From assembly GCA_024196135.1 (NCBI GenBank), contig JAMQCK010000380.1, forward strand, positions 1-25,367: DNA of 25,367 nucleotides, written 5' to 3'. Position numbers and translations under genes: made by a program. Positions 9,587-18,708 of this stretch are shown here, in pieces. Origin of the DNA: Pleurotus ostreatus/Saccharomyces cerevisiae fusant (lineage: Eukaryota > Opisthokonta). The notes under the pieces were generated by a model, which worked only from the letters and a program-made list of their open reading frames with translations, had not been told where the DNA came from and made no database searches. Position 1 is the stretch's first letter; the number at the start of each line of letters is the position of its first letter.

Positions 9587-10284
9587 GAAAGGTCGGAGTG
9601 AACTGCTTACTGAACCCTCGTTGAGTACGATCGAACCCAGATGAGCTACCCTGCAATTTTACGCCCTCGGCGTAGCTAGAAGTTCAAGGTCGCCTCCCTG
9701 CAGCACGGCCCTCCGCTCGCTTCAACAAGAGCATATGTGCCGTGCGGCTCAAACTTGACACTCAAACCGTGAGGTCGGCCAATGGATGAGCGCGACGTTC
9801 CTGGCAGCAGGTGGTCGCGGAGCCAGCGCAGGGCGGGAATCTTCTGCGGCTTCTGAAGACTTCTGCGTCCTGCCCCGGCTGGGGCGCCGCACTGTTACGG
9901 CAACGCGCCCCACGGCGCAGGTGGGGTGAGCGCCGGGGCTCGGGTCCGGCGTATGCGCGGTGCGTTTGACACGGGGCATGCCGACTGGGGCCGATATCAG
10001 CGAGCGAGCTGATCCGAGGCTTGAGAGCGTCGAGGTGGGATGAAGGGGAGATGAGCGCCCCGTGGACGGGCGGCGTGCACATATCGGTGTCATCTGTGCG
10101 TTCTGTGCGCGAGGGGAGGCCGCTTCTAGCAGGCGGACAGAAAAGAACATGGGACAGCGGGGCAGATGGGGCAGATGGCGGGCAGTCGAGACGACGAGTT
10201 CCGGAGGCCCAGGCCGGCAATCATCCCATCAGAGCAGCATCAATTCGCACTCTCCCGCAGACAGCGTCGGGATTGGAAATCCGC

Positions 10285-10292
10285 TGACGTCA
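10285..10292. promoter_or_regulatory. Perfect TGACGTCA (CRE/ATF-type) site upstream of the MFS transporter gene
   Basis: The palindrome lies 80 bp upstream of the transporter ATG (10372), just before the TATA-like TTAAAAG segment. It is the counterpart of the site near the divergent F-box gene. Confidence 0.4.
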
Positions 10293-10371
10293 GATGGGGG
10301 CGCTGGCTTTTCCTTAAAAGTCACAACTCGGCGCACTCCCCCTCCTCCCCCAACCGGACCCCGCAGACGAC

Positions 10372-12474
10372 ATGGCGGACGACAAGAAGCAAGCCGCGTT
10401 CGAGACCCCAGAGACGGGCTCAAAGCACTCCGACGGCGAGGACGACACCGGCCTCGTCGCACCCAAGTCCGTCAGCTACGCCAAGCCCCGCCCAGACGGG
10501 AAGATCGAGCTCAAGGATGAAGATGTCTGGGACAAGCTAGGATACACCTGGTCGCCCTTCAAGAAGTGGGGCATCCTCTGGTACGTCCCCCGTCTTTCCT
10601 CCCCGGCGATCTACTCACCTCCCCCAGCGTGATCTTCGCCGTCCAAGTATCCATGAACCTCAACGCATCCCTCTACGCCAACGCTGTCGGGCGGCTGTCG
10701 GAGGAGTTCAACATCTCCGAGCAGGCTGCGCGCGTCGGCCAGATGATCTTCCTCGTCGCCTACGCGTTCGGCTGCGAGCTGTGGGCGCCCTGGAGCGAGG
10801 AGCTCGGCCGGTAAGTGTGCCAAGGCACCGTCTATTGTGACCAGATCGGGCTGACAGCGGACCCTATAGCTGGCCCATCCTCCAGGCCTCGTTGCTCCTT
10901 GTCAACAGTGCGTTGCCACCGCCTCGATCATTTCTTATGTCCGCTGACGCCAAGCCCTCCCCTCAGTCTGGCAGATCCCGTGCGCACTCGCGCCCAATTT
11001 CGGCACGATCGTCGTATGTCGATTCCTTGGCGGTCTCTCCTCCGCAGGAGGATCAGTCACCCTCGGAATGGTATGTTGGCCGATCAAAATAGTCTATTGC
11101 CCCCGCTCACCAATGGTCACCAGGTCGCGGACATGTGGGAACAACACAACCAGCAGTACGCGGTTGCGTTCATCGTTCTCTCGTCCGTCGGTGGCTCTGC
11201 GGTCGGTCCCATTATCGGTGGTTTCATCCAGACCTACTGCAACTGGCACTGGAACGTAAGTTGTAATCGTTGCCACGCATATATGCATCTTGCTAACGCC
11301 TCTCACAGTTCTGGATCCAACTCATCTGTGGTGGTGTTGTCCAATTCGCGCACTTCTGGGTTCCCGAGACGCGCTCGTCTGTCCTCGTGACCCGTGAGGC
11401 CAAGCGAAGACGGAAGGAGGGCGAGGTCATGCTCTACAGCACGGCCGAGATCCACGGTAGCGAGCTCACGCCGCGCAACATCATCTTGACCTGGACGCGT
11501 CCCTTCGTCATGTTCATCCGCGAGCCCATCGTGCTCTGGCTCTCGCTCCTCTCTGGCTTCAGTGACGCCCTCATCTTCACGTTCCTCGAGTCCTACTCGC
11601 CGGTGTTCGACCAGTGGGGTTTCAACGACATCACCAAGGGTCTGGCCTTCATTCCGTGAGTTTCTACCTTTCGTGTTGCATATTTCTTGCCGGCTGACTC
11701 GCTCGCAGTATCATGATCGGCTACTTCCTTGCGTACTTCTCCTTCATCCCCTTCATCCGCAAGGACATGAAGGCGCGCAAGAACGACCCTGATGCGCTCG
11801 CTCCTGAGTCGCGGCTATACTGGCTCTTGTGGAGTACGTCTTCTCCCTTGTCATGTTTTCTGCCTTTTCTAACCATCTCGTAGCCGCACCCCTCGAGCCC
11901 ATCGGTCTCTTCGGCTTCGCCTGGACGAGTTTGGGCCCGCCTCGCGTCCATTGGATCGCCCCTCTCCTGTTCTCCTCGCTCATCGGTATCGCCAATTACG
12001 CGATCTACATGGCGACGATCGACTACATGGTAGCCGCCTACGGCCCCTACTCCGCGTCTGCGACGGGTGGCAACGGCTTCGCGCGTGACTTCCTCGCTGG
12101 CATCGCCGCGATGTACTCCGTGCCCATGTACAAGAACATCCCGGGCAAGCCGCTCGAGTACGCGACGACGATCCTGGCGTGCATCGGTGTTGTGGTCGTC
12201 ATCCCGATCTATATCTTCTACTTCAAGTGCGTTGCTTTCTTAGTGTGTGAGGGGTGGAGGCACTGACAGTCTTTCCAGCGGCCCAGCAATCCGCGCACGG
12301 TCCAAGTTTGCGATGACGCTGGAGAGCGAGCGGAAGGAGCACCAGCACCGCATCACCACCGTCGGCGAGAAGGCGCGCGCCGATCACATCGAGCGCGTCG
12401 AGGAGGGCACGGCCGGCGTCCCGACCAAGCGGGGCAAGAAGGGCAACGTCATCGACGACGAGAAGGCCGTCTAA
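10372..12474 (+). CDS. Major facilitator superfamily transporter, DHA1 (drug:H+ antiporter-1) type
   Basis: This is a predicted 12-helix proton-coupled exporter of the fungal DHA1 group, which includes polyamine and multidrug transporters. Exons are 10372-10580, 10628-10810, 10870-10907, 10967-11070, 11124-11255, 11309-11655, 11709-11833, 11884-12226 and 12279-12474 (TAA), giving 558 aa in frame. Residues 1 to about 65 are a charged cytosolic N-terminus with many Asp and Lys. Family features follow: WAPWSEELGRWPIL in the helix 2-3 loop, RFLGGLSSAGGSVTLGMVAD in helices 4-5, GPIIGGFI (motif C region), YCNWHWNFWI, a long charged central loop (REAKRRRKEG...), FTFLESYSPVF in helix 7, and a C-terminal half with GLFGFAWTS, NYAIYMATIDYM and FARDFLAGIAAMYS. 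The hydrophilic tail (residues about 495-558) is rich in Lys and Glu. The substrate cannot be read from sequence. There is no neighbouring biosynthetic cluster. Confidence 0.92.
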
Positions 12475-13206
12475 GGCGCTCGCTATTCGTTCACGCCTGC
12501 TTCCCGAAGGCCGCTGGCCTCCTCTCGCCGCCGCCTTCTCGAAGTCGGACGCACCTGCATCCCGCGCCGCCTCCCCTACCACCACCAACATAAACCCCAC
12601 ATATACACACCACCATGTGAAGATAACCGGCGGTTGTACGAGGTACGCTGTACCACGGTAATGTTCTATACCCCCACCGCGAAGCAAAAGGGTGTTATGT
12701 TATCCATCCATTCTACCAAACTCACGATCTATCCTCACTACACGACACGCACACAATCAATTCACGTTACGAGCACTCAGCCTATAGACGTACACACCAC
12801 CTCTAGACTCCTACCGCCCGCTGGGATCTCCCCGCCGCGATGCTCTCTGGAGGTCCCGCGCAGTCTATGGCGCCTGCACATAATTGTCTTTCTAGCAGTA
12901 TATCACCCTTTTGTATGCCCTCGGCCTAGCGGGGGGCTATCTGTACTATAGTTACTTGCCTATGCACGACTATCTAACACGCTTTTAATACACATTCCGA
13001 CGACCGCATGAGTCTCATTGAATGCAGCGACGGCGCGCAGTAGGTCTTATGCAACATTTACTTGGGGTTGAAAGATAGCTGGCGGTGAGGCAGCGAGGCC
13101 TTGAGTGAGGTGCCTCGTGTGACCATCGAAAGCTTGCCATATTTGTATTGAGCGCATCAACCTTCGCATGAGACCTCGCTCTCACCCCAGCGCAGAGACT
13201 GAGTGC

Positions 13207-13275
13207 TTCCCCATGTTCCCTCGTACTGCCCCAAGTATGCATTCAGTTCCCCATGCGCACAGATACTTCCCCATG
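13207..13275 (+). repeat. Three copies of TTCCCCATG
   Basis: The 9-mer TTCCCCATG occurs at 13207-13215, 13247-13255 and 13267-13275 within otherwise unrelated sequence. It may be the remains of a minisatellite. Confidence 0.35.
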
Positions 13276-13544
13276 GACCCGACCCTATATCTGGCGGATC
13301 TGAATGTGCTCTCCACCTCGGGGTAAATCTTCGCCTCACGTCTGCGTCGAGGGCGACTGCGCACTCTCATCATGACAGGACGGGCGCTCTCGCCATGACA
13401 GAGAAACGCGTTCGTCATTCTGGGCGGGTGCTGCGACTTGGGCAGACGACGACGTCTGGTGGAGCGCAGCCACCCGCACCCCGCAATCCTCCCACCCCAT
13501 ATTCGTATCGCCCCGTATCCCTCCCCGCCTCCCCGTATTGGTGA

Positions 13545-13774
13545 GCTCCCACCCCAGGTCGGCGACTCTACGAAGACGACCGCGTTCGCACGAGAGGTGT
13601 TCGCGGATGTAAAGCGCATCGATGATGTGGAAGATCACTCGGAGGGGGACTCAATAAGCGTGGATAATGCGCGCCACGAGCTTCGCGGCTGTGAAGTGTT
13701 GCATTGAACTCTCTTGCTTCCAGAATAGGCTGGAGACGAGGGCGGCGAGAGGCTGATCATCTGCGGCTAGATAT
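13545..13774 (+). repeat. Dispersed repeat, copy 2 (inverted partner of 6599-6846)
   Basis: It aligns with the reverse complement of 6599-6846 from the CTCCCACCCC block to CTGCGGCTAGATA at the right end. The two copies lie about 6.7 kb apart in opposite orientation and differ by indels. No intact protein is encoded. The right boundary is sharp; the left boundary is approximate. Confidence 0.6.
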
Positions 13775-14470
13775 GAAAGGTCATCATGGGTAATAGGGTA
13801 CAGAAACAGCATGGCAAGGAACTTGGGACATCATGCGCCAGAAACGAGCCTCAGGTGCCCAGCAGTCCACGTCTTTAGCGTTGGCTTCAGACAGACAGAC
13901 CTCTTCATGACCCTGACCTTGGTGACTTGATTGGGGCGCGTGAGGGGACTCAGCGGTCAGAGGATATGCCTTGTGCGTAGGCATGCCCTTCCCAATCCTC
14001 CGTGCCGCAGGTAACGGCTCCTGGAGGTCTCGTTCTCTACAACAAGAACTGTTGAGATGAATCCATTCACGCCCTTTCCTGTACGACCCAGATCATCGCC
14101 CGGAGATACCGATGTATGCAACCTCGCATTCGCGCTTTCCGTCACGTCAAAGAAGGACATCGCCAGAAATTTCTCGAGAATAGCTGGTTATAGTACAGGA
14201 ACCTAAGCAGATACAGAGCCAGATGTCGCATAGACTCGGAGGAATGGCAAGGGACCAGGGCATTGATGGTATTCGGCAGGTCGACGCGCAGGACGAGAAT
14301 GGGGGCGTGCAGGGACGAGGGATGAGCAGTTGAGGGGGAAAGATGTAGGGTTCTCCGAGAGTCAGTGGAATGGGAGCTATGAACAAAACATCATCTGCGT
14401 CTTGCGAGGATTTGTCGAGGTGGTGTAGCTATCCAGAAGGTTTGAATGTTGGCGAAAGCGGCGAGGCACA

Positions 14471-14476
14471 GGGAAG
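14471..14476 (+). repeat. Left target-site duplication (GGGAAG) of the foldback element
   Basis: GGGAAG directly precedes the first base of the left terminal inverted repeat and matches 15374-15379 exactly. Confidence 0.6.
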
Positions 14477-14719
14477 TATGGCGCATATTCCGCCGAAAAA
14501 ATAATCACGGTCGCGGTTTCACGCCACGGAATCGCGGTTTGTCCGGAGGAGGCTTCATCTATCTGTGTGGGTCTTAAAAGCTCCTCCTCGACGATGTTCA
14601 CCCTCAGATGGTCATGATAATAGCAACGAGGAGATGGAAAGCGGCGCCGATGCTGTTCGGTCATTGCCGGCCAGGGCGGCAAGTCGGTCCGGAGCCTCCA
14701 CCGTGTCTGCCGCTCATCC
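14477..14719 (+). repeat. Left 243-bp terminal inverted repeat
   Basis: Identical to the reverse complement of 15131-15373. Outside this interval the similarity stops at once on the outer side and falls to weak pyrimidine-rich resemblance on the inner side. Confidence 0.88.
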
Positions 14720-15130
14720 ACATCCCTTACTCCTCCATCCGTCGTCGTATGATATAGCCCGTGAGATTCTACTCATGCTTTATTCATTATCTACAAGTCG
14801 ACCAGAGATTATAGGATTTTTGTGATAAGTCATGTCCCTATATACTTCAGATCATGACGCGCTTTCTAAAGCGCTACCTTCGTAATTGGATGCTCAGCGC
14901 TCAGCACTTGGCACTACAACAGCTTATTCTACATTGTTCACGCACAGATGCGCCAAGATTTCAAAGCTAGAGCCACCAAAGTGCCACCCTCTGAATCGCG
15001 CAAGGGCCGTGATTTACGTGCCATGTTGGGACTTAGGGAAAGGTCCATAGTCATCATATCGATGTAAGATAGTATAGTATTGCCTTCTTGCGGCTGTTGG
15101 CTTGTGCATGTCGGTGGGAGGGGGAGGAGA

Positions 15131-15373
15131 GGATGAGCGGCAGACACGGTGGAGGCTCCGGACCGACTTGCCGCCCTGGCCGGCAATGACCGAACAGCAT
15201 CGGCGCCGCTTTCCATCTCCTCGTTGCTATTATCATGACCATCTGAGGGTGAACATCGTCGAGGAGGAGCTTTTAAGACCCACACAGATAGATGAAGCCT
15301 CCTCCGGACAAACCGCGATTCCGTGGCGTGAAACCGCGACCGTGATTATTTTTTCGGCGGAATATGCGCCATA
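15131..15373 (-). repeat. Right 243-bp terminal inverted repeat
   Basis: Identical to the reverse complement of 14477-14719. Its outer end lies 391 bp upstream of the RPS0 ATG, so the element forms the distal part of the RPS0 upstream region. Confidence 0.88.
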
Positions 15374-15379
15374 GGGAAG
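15374..15379 (+). repeat. Right target-site duplication (GGGAAG) of the foldback element
   Basis: GGGAAG directly follows the last base of the right terminal inverted repeat and matches 14471-14476. Confidence 0.6.
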
Positions 15380-15456
15380 GTGAGACGCAGAGACAAAGTT
15401 GTGTTGACGGCGTGAGGGACATATATTGTTCTCCCACTTGCTCACCGCTCACGGCA

Positions 15457-15494
15457 GAAGACGAACATGAGCGGAGGACGGAAGACGAACATGA
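15457..15494 (+). repeat. Direct repeat GAAGACGAACATGA (two copies, 24-bp period) in the RPS0 upstream region
   Basis: The 14-mer occurs at 15457-15470 and 15481-15494, each preceded by a similar ACGG-containing segment. It is a short tandem duplication about 270-310 bp upstream of the RPS0 start codon. Confidence 0.5.
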
Positions 15495-15503
15495 ACTTGA
15501 ACT

Positions 15504-15535
15504 GTCACGGAATCACAGTATTGTGACTGCGTGAC
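15504..15535. promoter_or_regulatory. 32-bp dyad (14-bp arms, 12/14 matched) upstream of RPS0
   Basis: Left arm GTCACGGAATCACA (15504-15517) and right arm TGTGACTGCGTGAC (15522-15535) flank a 4-nt centre. GTCACG/CGTGAC at the outer ends and TCACA/TGTGA inside are perfectly paired. It sits just before the probable transcribed leader, so a transcription-factor site is plausible; the factor is unknown. Confidence 0.4.
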
Positions 15536-15635
15536 ACGCGTGCGAGATTGATCGAAAAGTACCGGGCGACCAACGCAACGCCAGTCCATCGTCAAGCGCG
15601 TCGAGCTCAGCATCAAGGACCGCCAGGACCCTACG

Positions 15636-15753
15636 GTACGTCGCCTTGCTGCACGTACGACGCGTCGAGCGAAAGAACGGGACAAAAAGAGCGCGATATG
15701 CGATGGATTGGTGCATCGCAAGTTAGATGACGGGTTGCTGATCCCCTCTGCAG
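15636..15753 (+). other. Probable 5'-UTR intron of RPS0 (118 nt)
   Basis: A strong donor (CTACG|GTACGT) at 15636 and an acceptor (CCCCTCTGCAG) ending at 15753 bracket a segment that ends 11 nt before the RPS0 ATG. Leader introns are common in fungal ribosomal protein genes. No coding sequence supports the upstream exon, so this is inference from splice signals. Confidence 0.5.
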
Positions 15754-15764
15754 GAACCCTCAAG

Positions 15765-16774
15765 ATGTCTTCAAAACTTCCCTCTGTGCTGAGCGCGACC
15801 GAGGAGGACATTCAGCTCCTCCTCGCTGCCCAATGCCATATCGGCACCAAAAACTGCGACAAGCAGATGGAGCCGTACGTCTGGAAGCGCCGGGCTGATG
15901 GTGCGTCTCCCTCCTGATAACACTCGGATTTTGCTGAGGCAGCGAGCAGGCATCCACGTCATCAACATTGGCAAGACCTGGGAGAAGCTCGTCTTCGCTG
16001 CGCGTATCATCGCCGCCGTCGAGAACCCGAACGATGTCTGTGTCATTTCCGCGCGTCCGTACGGCCACCGTGCCGTCCTCAAGTTCGCCGCGAACACTGG
16101 TGCGCAGGCGATTGCGGGCCGCTTCACCCCCGGTTCCTTCACCAACTACATCACGCGCTCGTTCAAGGAGCCGCGCCTGATCATCGTCACCGACCCGCGC
16201 GTCGACCACCAGGCGATCCGTGAGGCGTCTTACGTCAACATCCCCGTTATTGCGCTCGCCGACACCGATGCGCCCCTCAAGTTCGTCGACGTCGCGATCC
16301 CGACGAACAACAAGACCCGTCACTCGATCGGTCTCATCTGGTGGTTGCTCGCGCGTGAGGTCCTCCGCCTGCGCGGCACGATCCCCCGCACCCCCGACGG
16401 CTGGAACGTTATGGTCGACATGTTCTTCTACCGCGACCCTGATGAGGTTGAGAAGCAGCAGCAGGAGGAGGCTCAGGCCAAGGCCGCTGCTGCTGCCGGC
16501 GAGGAGGAGGCTGCCGCGGCTGCCCAGCCGGGTCTGTCTCAGTGGGAGGTGACGAGCGGCCCCCAGGCCGGCGCGATCAACCCGGCACTCGCTGCGGGCG
16601 AGGGTGGTACGTATACTTCGTGCTACAAGCGCGAACTTCGTCTCATAGTCCGTCGCAGGTGCTCTCGATTGGTCCGCCGAGCCGGCCGCTGGCGGTCCTA
16701 CGGACTGGGCTGCCGAGCCATCTGGTCCCACTCAGTGGACCGCGGATGCTGGCGCCACGACGACTTGGGATTAA
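15765..16774 (+). CDS. RPS0: 40S ribosomal protein S0 (uS2; laminin-receptor-like RPSA)
   Basis: This is a structural protein of the small ribosomal subunit, needed for 40S maturation and translation. Exons are 15765-15900, 15950-16606 and 16659-16774 (TAA), giving 302 aa. Family sequence is unmistakable: [22 protein letters not shown] across the first junction, [30 protein letters not shown], the stretch from [12 protein letters not shown] to [10 protein letters not shown], and [15 protein letters not shown]. The C-terminal part is Ala/Glu/Gln-rich and ends with spaced Trp repeats ([25 protein letters not shown]), as usual for fungal S0. A 323-codon open frame lies antisense over most of the gene and is an artefact of codon bias. 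The upstream region carries a dyad, a direct repeat and the end of a foldback transposon. Confidence 0.96.
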
Positions 16775-17003
16775 GTGTAGTCACGTATGCTCTTACTTAT
16801 GCGGTGGCGCGGCCACATTATGCTCTGCGTGCCATAAAATCTTTTTCTATGCCATCTCATGCAATCATCACCGTCCAGCGTGTGCTTGAAGTCGAAAGTG
16901 GCCATTGATTGTCCACCCATACGACAAGGAACCTATACAACAAGGATAAGGTGCGCGTCGAGCGCAGATGTTCGTCCGCACTCTCGAGCAAGAAGTATGC
17001 GAC

Positions 17004-18485
17004 TCATGGGTATTCTACGTCCAGATGTACATGCTCCAACGCGACGACCTTGTGGGTCATGTTTTTGAGCAGTAGCCGCGATATCTCCCTGGATTTGATC
17101 ATCTTCTGCAGTGCTGTCCTGTGTTTATGCCATGGCCGTCGTGGCCTGGTCTTCAGCGAGAAGGACACCAAGTTCGGGAGATACAGCGGCCCTATCGCCT
17201 CCACCGCCAGCCACTCGATTGCGTCTGGCGCCAGTATGGGAGTGCAATCGGCCGGCTCTTCGACGTGCAGCTCTTTGAGGCCCCTCCATCGCCAGATGCA
17301 GTGCAGAAAGTCCTCGTGGTTGCCTGTCCACTCCTGACACTCGATATTGCGAAGAGTCAATCGGCGGAGGGTTCCAGGATGGCCCGTGTGCTCAGAGAAG
17401 CTTGCAAGCAGCTGGAACATGAGGTCGGCTCGGTGGTGGCCCCTAACATCGCGCACGACAATTTCCTCCAGAGCAGGAGCGTCGATCATATCGAAGACTT
17501 CAAAGCAGCCCTGCCCCACTTCCAACGTGGACAGGACGGACATATTGGCGCGCCGGCGCCCCGACAAATGGCTCACGGTGTTCCAATCGGGGTCGTCGGA
17601 CATGGACAGGCTCAAAGACACCAACGTGACGCTGCATGCCTCCAGAGCGCTACGGACAACATCCAATCGCAGAACAACGTCGAATGCAACGGAGAGGTGT
17701 GTGAGGGTAGGGAAACGAAGGTCTGGGAATTGGGTGAACAAAGATGGGTCAGGGTTGTTGCGCCAGTGGGATGCTACAGCCAGCCGCTTCAACACCGTTG
17801 CCGCAGATAGAAAGTCGAACACGTCGTCCGTAGTCTGACCCTCCAGAGTAATCGACGCTTCTTCGAGTTGTGGTAGGTAGTACTTTGGCAGCGACCTCAG
17901 AAGATCGCACGATCCACGAAGAGTAACGGATTGCCAACGCGAGGAGTGAGGGCCAAGCGCTGCGAGAAAGCGCTCGAGCATGAGGTCGTCGTGCACAGTG
18001 TGCAACAGCTGTACAGGTGAGACCCCTGATAGCTCTAGCTGGGCTTCGAACACGTCTCCAGAGGCAATGGAGCAGCCAGGAAATGGCGCTGTCGACGAGA
18101 TGGGCGTCCAAAGCTGCAGTGTTCCGCGCGCGGCAGCTCGCCAGGCGCGACAGACGTGGGCCACTGTACATGTTGTGATGAGTGTTTGTTCAGCGAGGCT
18201 GGGCGCGAGGCGAGCGTGATAAACGAATATCTTTGATAGGATTTCGCTGGGAAGGTGCCGCACGGCGGCAACGAGGGATTGATTGAGCTCGACCTGACTC
18301 GACAATTGCCCGCGAAGCCGGGTCAGCTTTTGGATTTCAAGGTCAATCGACAGCATCCGTTCATGGATCTCTGTTGTGGAGGTTTGGATGGCATCCCTCT
18401 CTGTAGATCCAGGGATGAAGCCACTGCGATGCAGCTGGATATTGGCGATCGAGGAAGCGCGTTCGAGCACGGTCGTGCAATCCAT
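17004..18485 (-). CDS. F-box protein with C-terminal leucine-rich-repeat-like region (paralogue 1 of 3)
   Basis: A single-exon gene of 493 aa, predicted to be an SCF ubiquitin-ligase adaptor. Residues about 36-68 are a heptad-rich helix (EIHERMLSIDLEIQKLTRLRG) that precedes the F-box at about 75-120 (VRHLPSEILSKIFVYH, then CTVAHVCRAWRAAARG). The rest has irregular Leu-rich repeats (RFPTLTHLSVAF, VTLVSLSLSM, APALEEIVV, LKELHVEEPAD, LPNLVSFSL). It shares register with the genes at 22399 and 24014: LERA.S.A, then GFIP, SID.E, LNQS and LP.EILS.IF. It is divergent from the acyltransferase gene with 223 bp between start codons and convergent with RPS0. Substrate unknown. Confidence 0.87.
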   Translation of the reverse strand: MDCTTVLERASSIANIQLHRSGFIPGSTERDAIQTSTTEIHERMLSIDLEIQKLTRLRGQLSSQVELNQSLVAAVRHLPSEILSKIFVYHARLAPSLAEQTLITTCTVAHVCRAWRAAARGTLQLWTPISSTAPFPGCSIASGDVFEAQLELSGVSPVQLLHTVHDDLMLERFLAALGPHSSRWQSVTLRGSCDLLRSLPKYYLPQLEEASITLEGQTTDDVFDFLSAATVLKRLAVASHWRNNPDPSLFTQFPDLRFPTLTHLSVAFDVVLRLDVVRSALEACSVTLVSLSLSMSDDPDWNTVSHLSGRRRANMSVLSTLEVGQGCFEVFDMIDAPALEEIVVRDVRGHHRADLMFQLLASFSEHTGHPGTLRRLTLRNIECQEWTGNHEDFLHCIWRWRGLKELHVEEPADCTPILAPDAIEWLAVEAIGPLYLPNLVSFSLKTRPRRPWHKHRTALQKMIKSREISRLLLKNMTHKVVALEHVHLDVEYP

Positions 18486-18708
18486 TGCCTTGAGAAAGAT
18501 TCGTCAGAGGACCGCGCAACTTTGCTGAGGACATACAGAGCAATGAAGGAAAGACTTCGTAGGAACGATGGAGGCCCATGTCAAGCCTCGATATTGAATA
18601 TTTATTGGCCTGTTCGCGTGTCGGCCCGCGCTGCCGGTGTTACGCCGCAGACGTCAAGATGCAGCTGTCTGCCGTCTTCGCCAGCGCCGCGACTCAGCTC
18701 TTGCCACC

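Larger units (their letters stand above)
8994..10371. other. Divergent intergenic region between the F-box gene (-) and the MFS gene (+)
   Basis: These 1378 bp hold no gene I can support. Open frames at 9078-9644 (+) and 9762-10220 (-) lack family motifs and look like GC-driven read-through. Seen here are perfect TGACGTCA sites near both ends (9048-9055, 10285-10292), a nested dyad at 9549-9586, and a TTAAAAG TATA-like box about 60 bp before the MFS ATG. It probably contains the promoters of both flanking genes. Confidence 0.6.
14477..15373. mobile_element. 897-bp foldback/MITE-type element with perfect 243-bp terminal inverted repeats
   Basis: The left arm 14477-14719 and right arm 15131-15373 are identical over all 243 positions when one is reverse-complemented, as checked block by block. 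The arms begin TATGGCGC. The 411-bp centre (14720-15130) has no open frame of note. The element is bracketed by GGGAAG on both sides, a 6-bp target-site duplication. No transposase is present, so it must be mobilised in trans. Perfect arms and an intact duplication point to recent insertion or recent arm homogenisation. A TA duplication (Tc1/mariner style) is the alternative reading, but the flanking GGGAAG pair would then be chance. The superfamily is not assigned. Confidence 0.82.
12475..15764. other. 3.3-kb gene-free region with repeats, a foldback transposon and the RPS0 promoter
   Basis: 12475-13206 is the 3' flank of the MFS gene and shows nothing recognisable. 13207-13275 has three TTCCCCATG copies. 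13545-13774 is dispersed-repeat copy 2. 13775-14470 has no recognisable gene, though its minus strand keeps hydrophobic frames around 14150-14390 that could be a decayed gene. 14471-15379 is the foldback element with its target duplication. 15380-15764 is the RPS0 promoter and 5' UTR. Confidence 0.6.

Noticed and set aside
9078..9644. 188-codon plus-strand open frame in the divergent promoter region
   Set aside because: No recognisable domain and low-complexity-like composition. It overlaps the promoter of the F-box gene. Similar-length chance frames are common in this GC-rich DNA.
9590..9700. tRNA-like A/B-box sequence on the minus strand (TAGCTCATCTGG next to GGTTCGATC)
   Set aside because: The two boxes overlap with no room for an anticodon arm, and no acceptor stem can be paired.
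9749..10220. Two overlapping 130-150 codon minus-strand frames upstream of the MFS gene
   Set aside because: Both frames of the same strand are open at once, a sign of stop-poor GC-rich DNA, and neither shows a family signature.
14377..15374. Matching 80-90 residue open frames in both arms of the foldback element
   Set aside because: They are identical only because the arms are identical DNA. Each is cut at the arm edge into unrelated sequence, and a second frame on the other strand is equally open, so neither is a supported protein.
15760..16731. 323-codon open frame antisense to RPS0
   Set aside because: It mirrors the codon-biased RPS0 exons and runs straight through the RPS0 introns. 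It has no family motif and is explained by strong GC3 bias.
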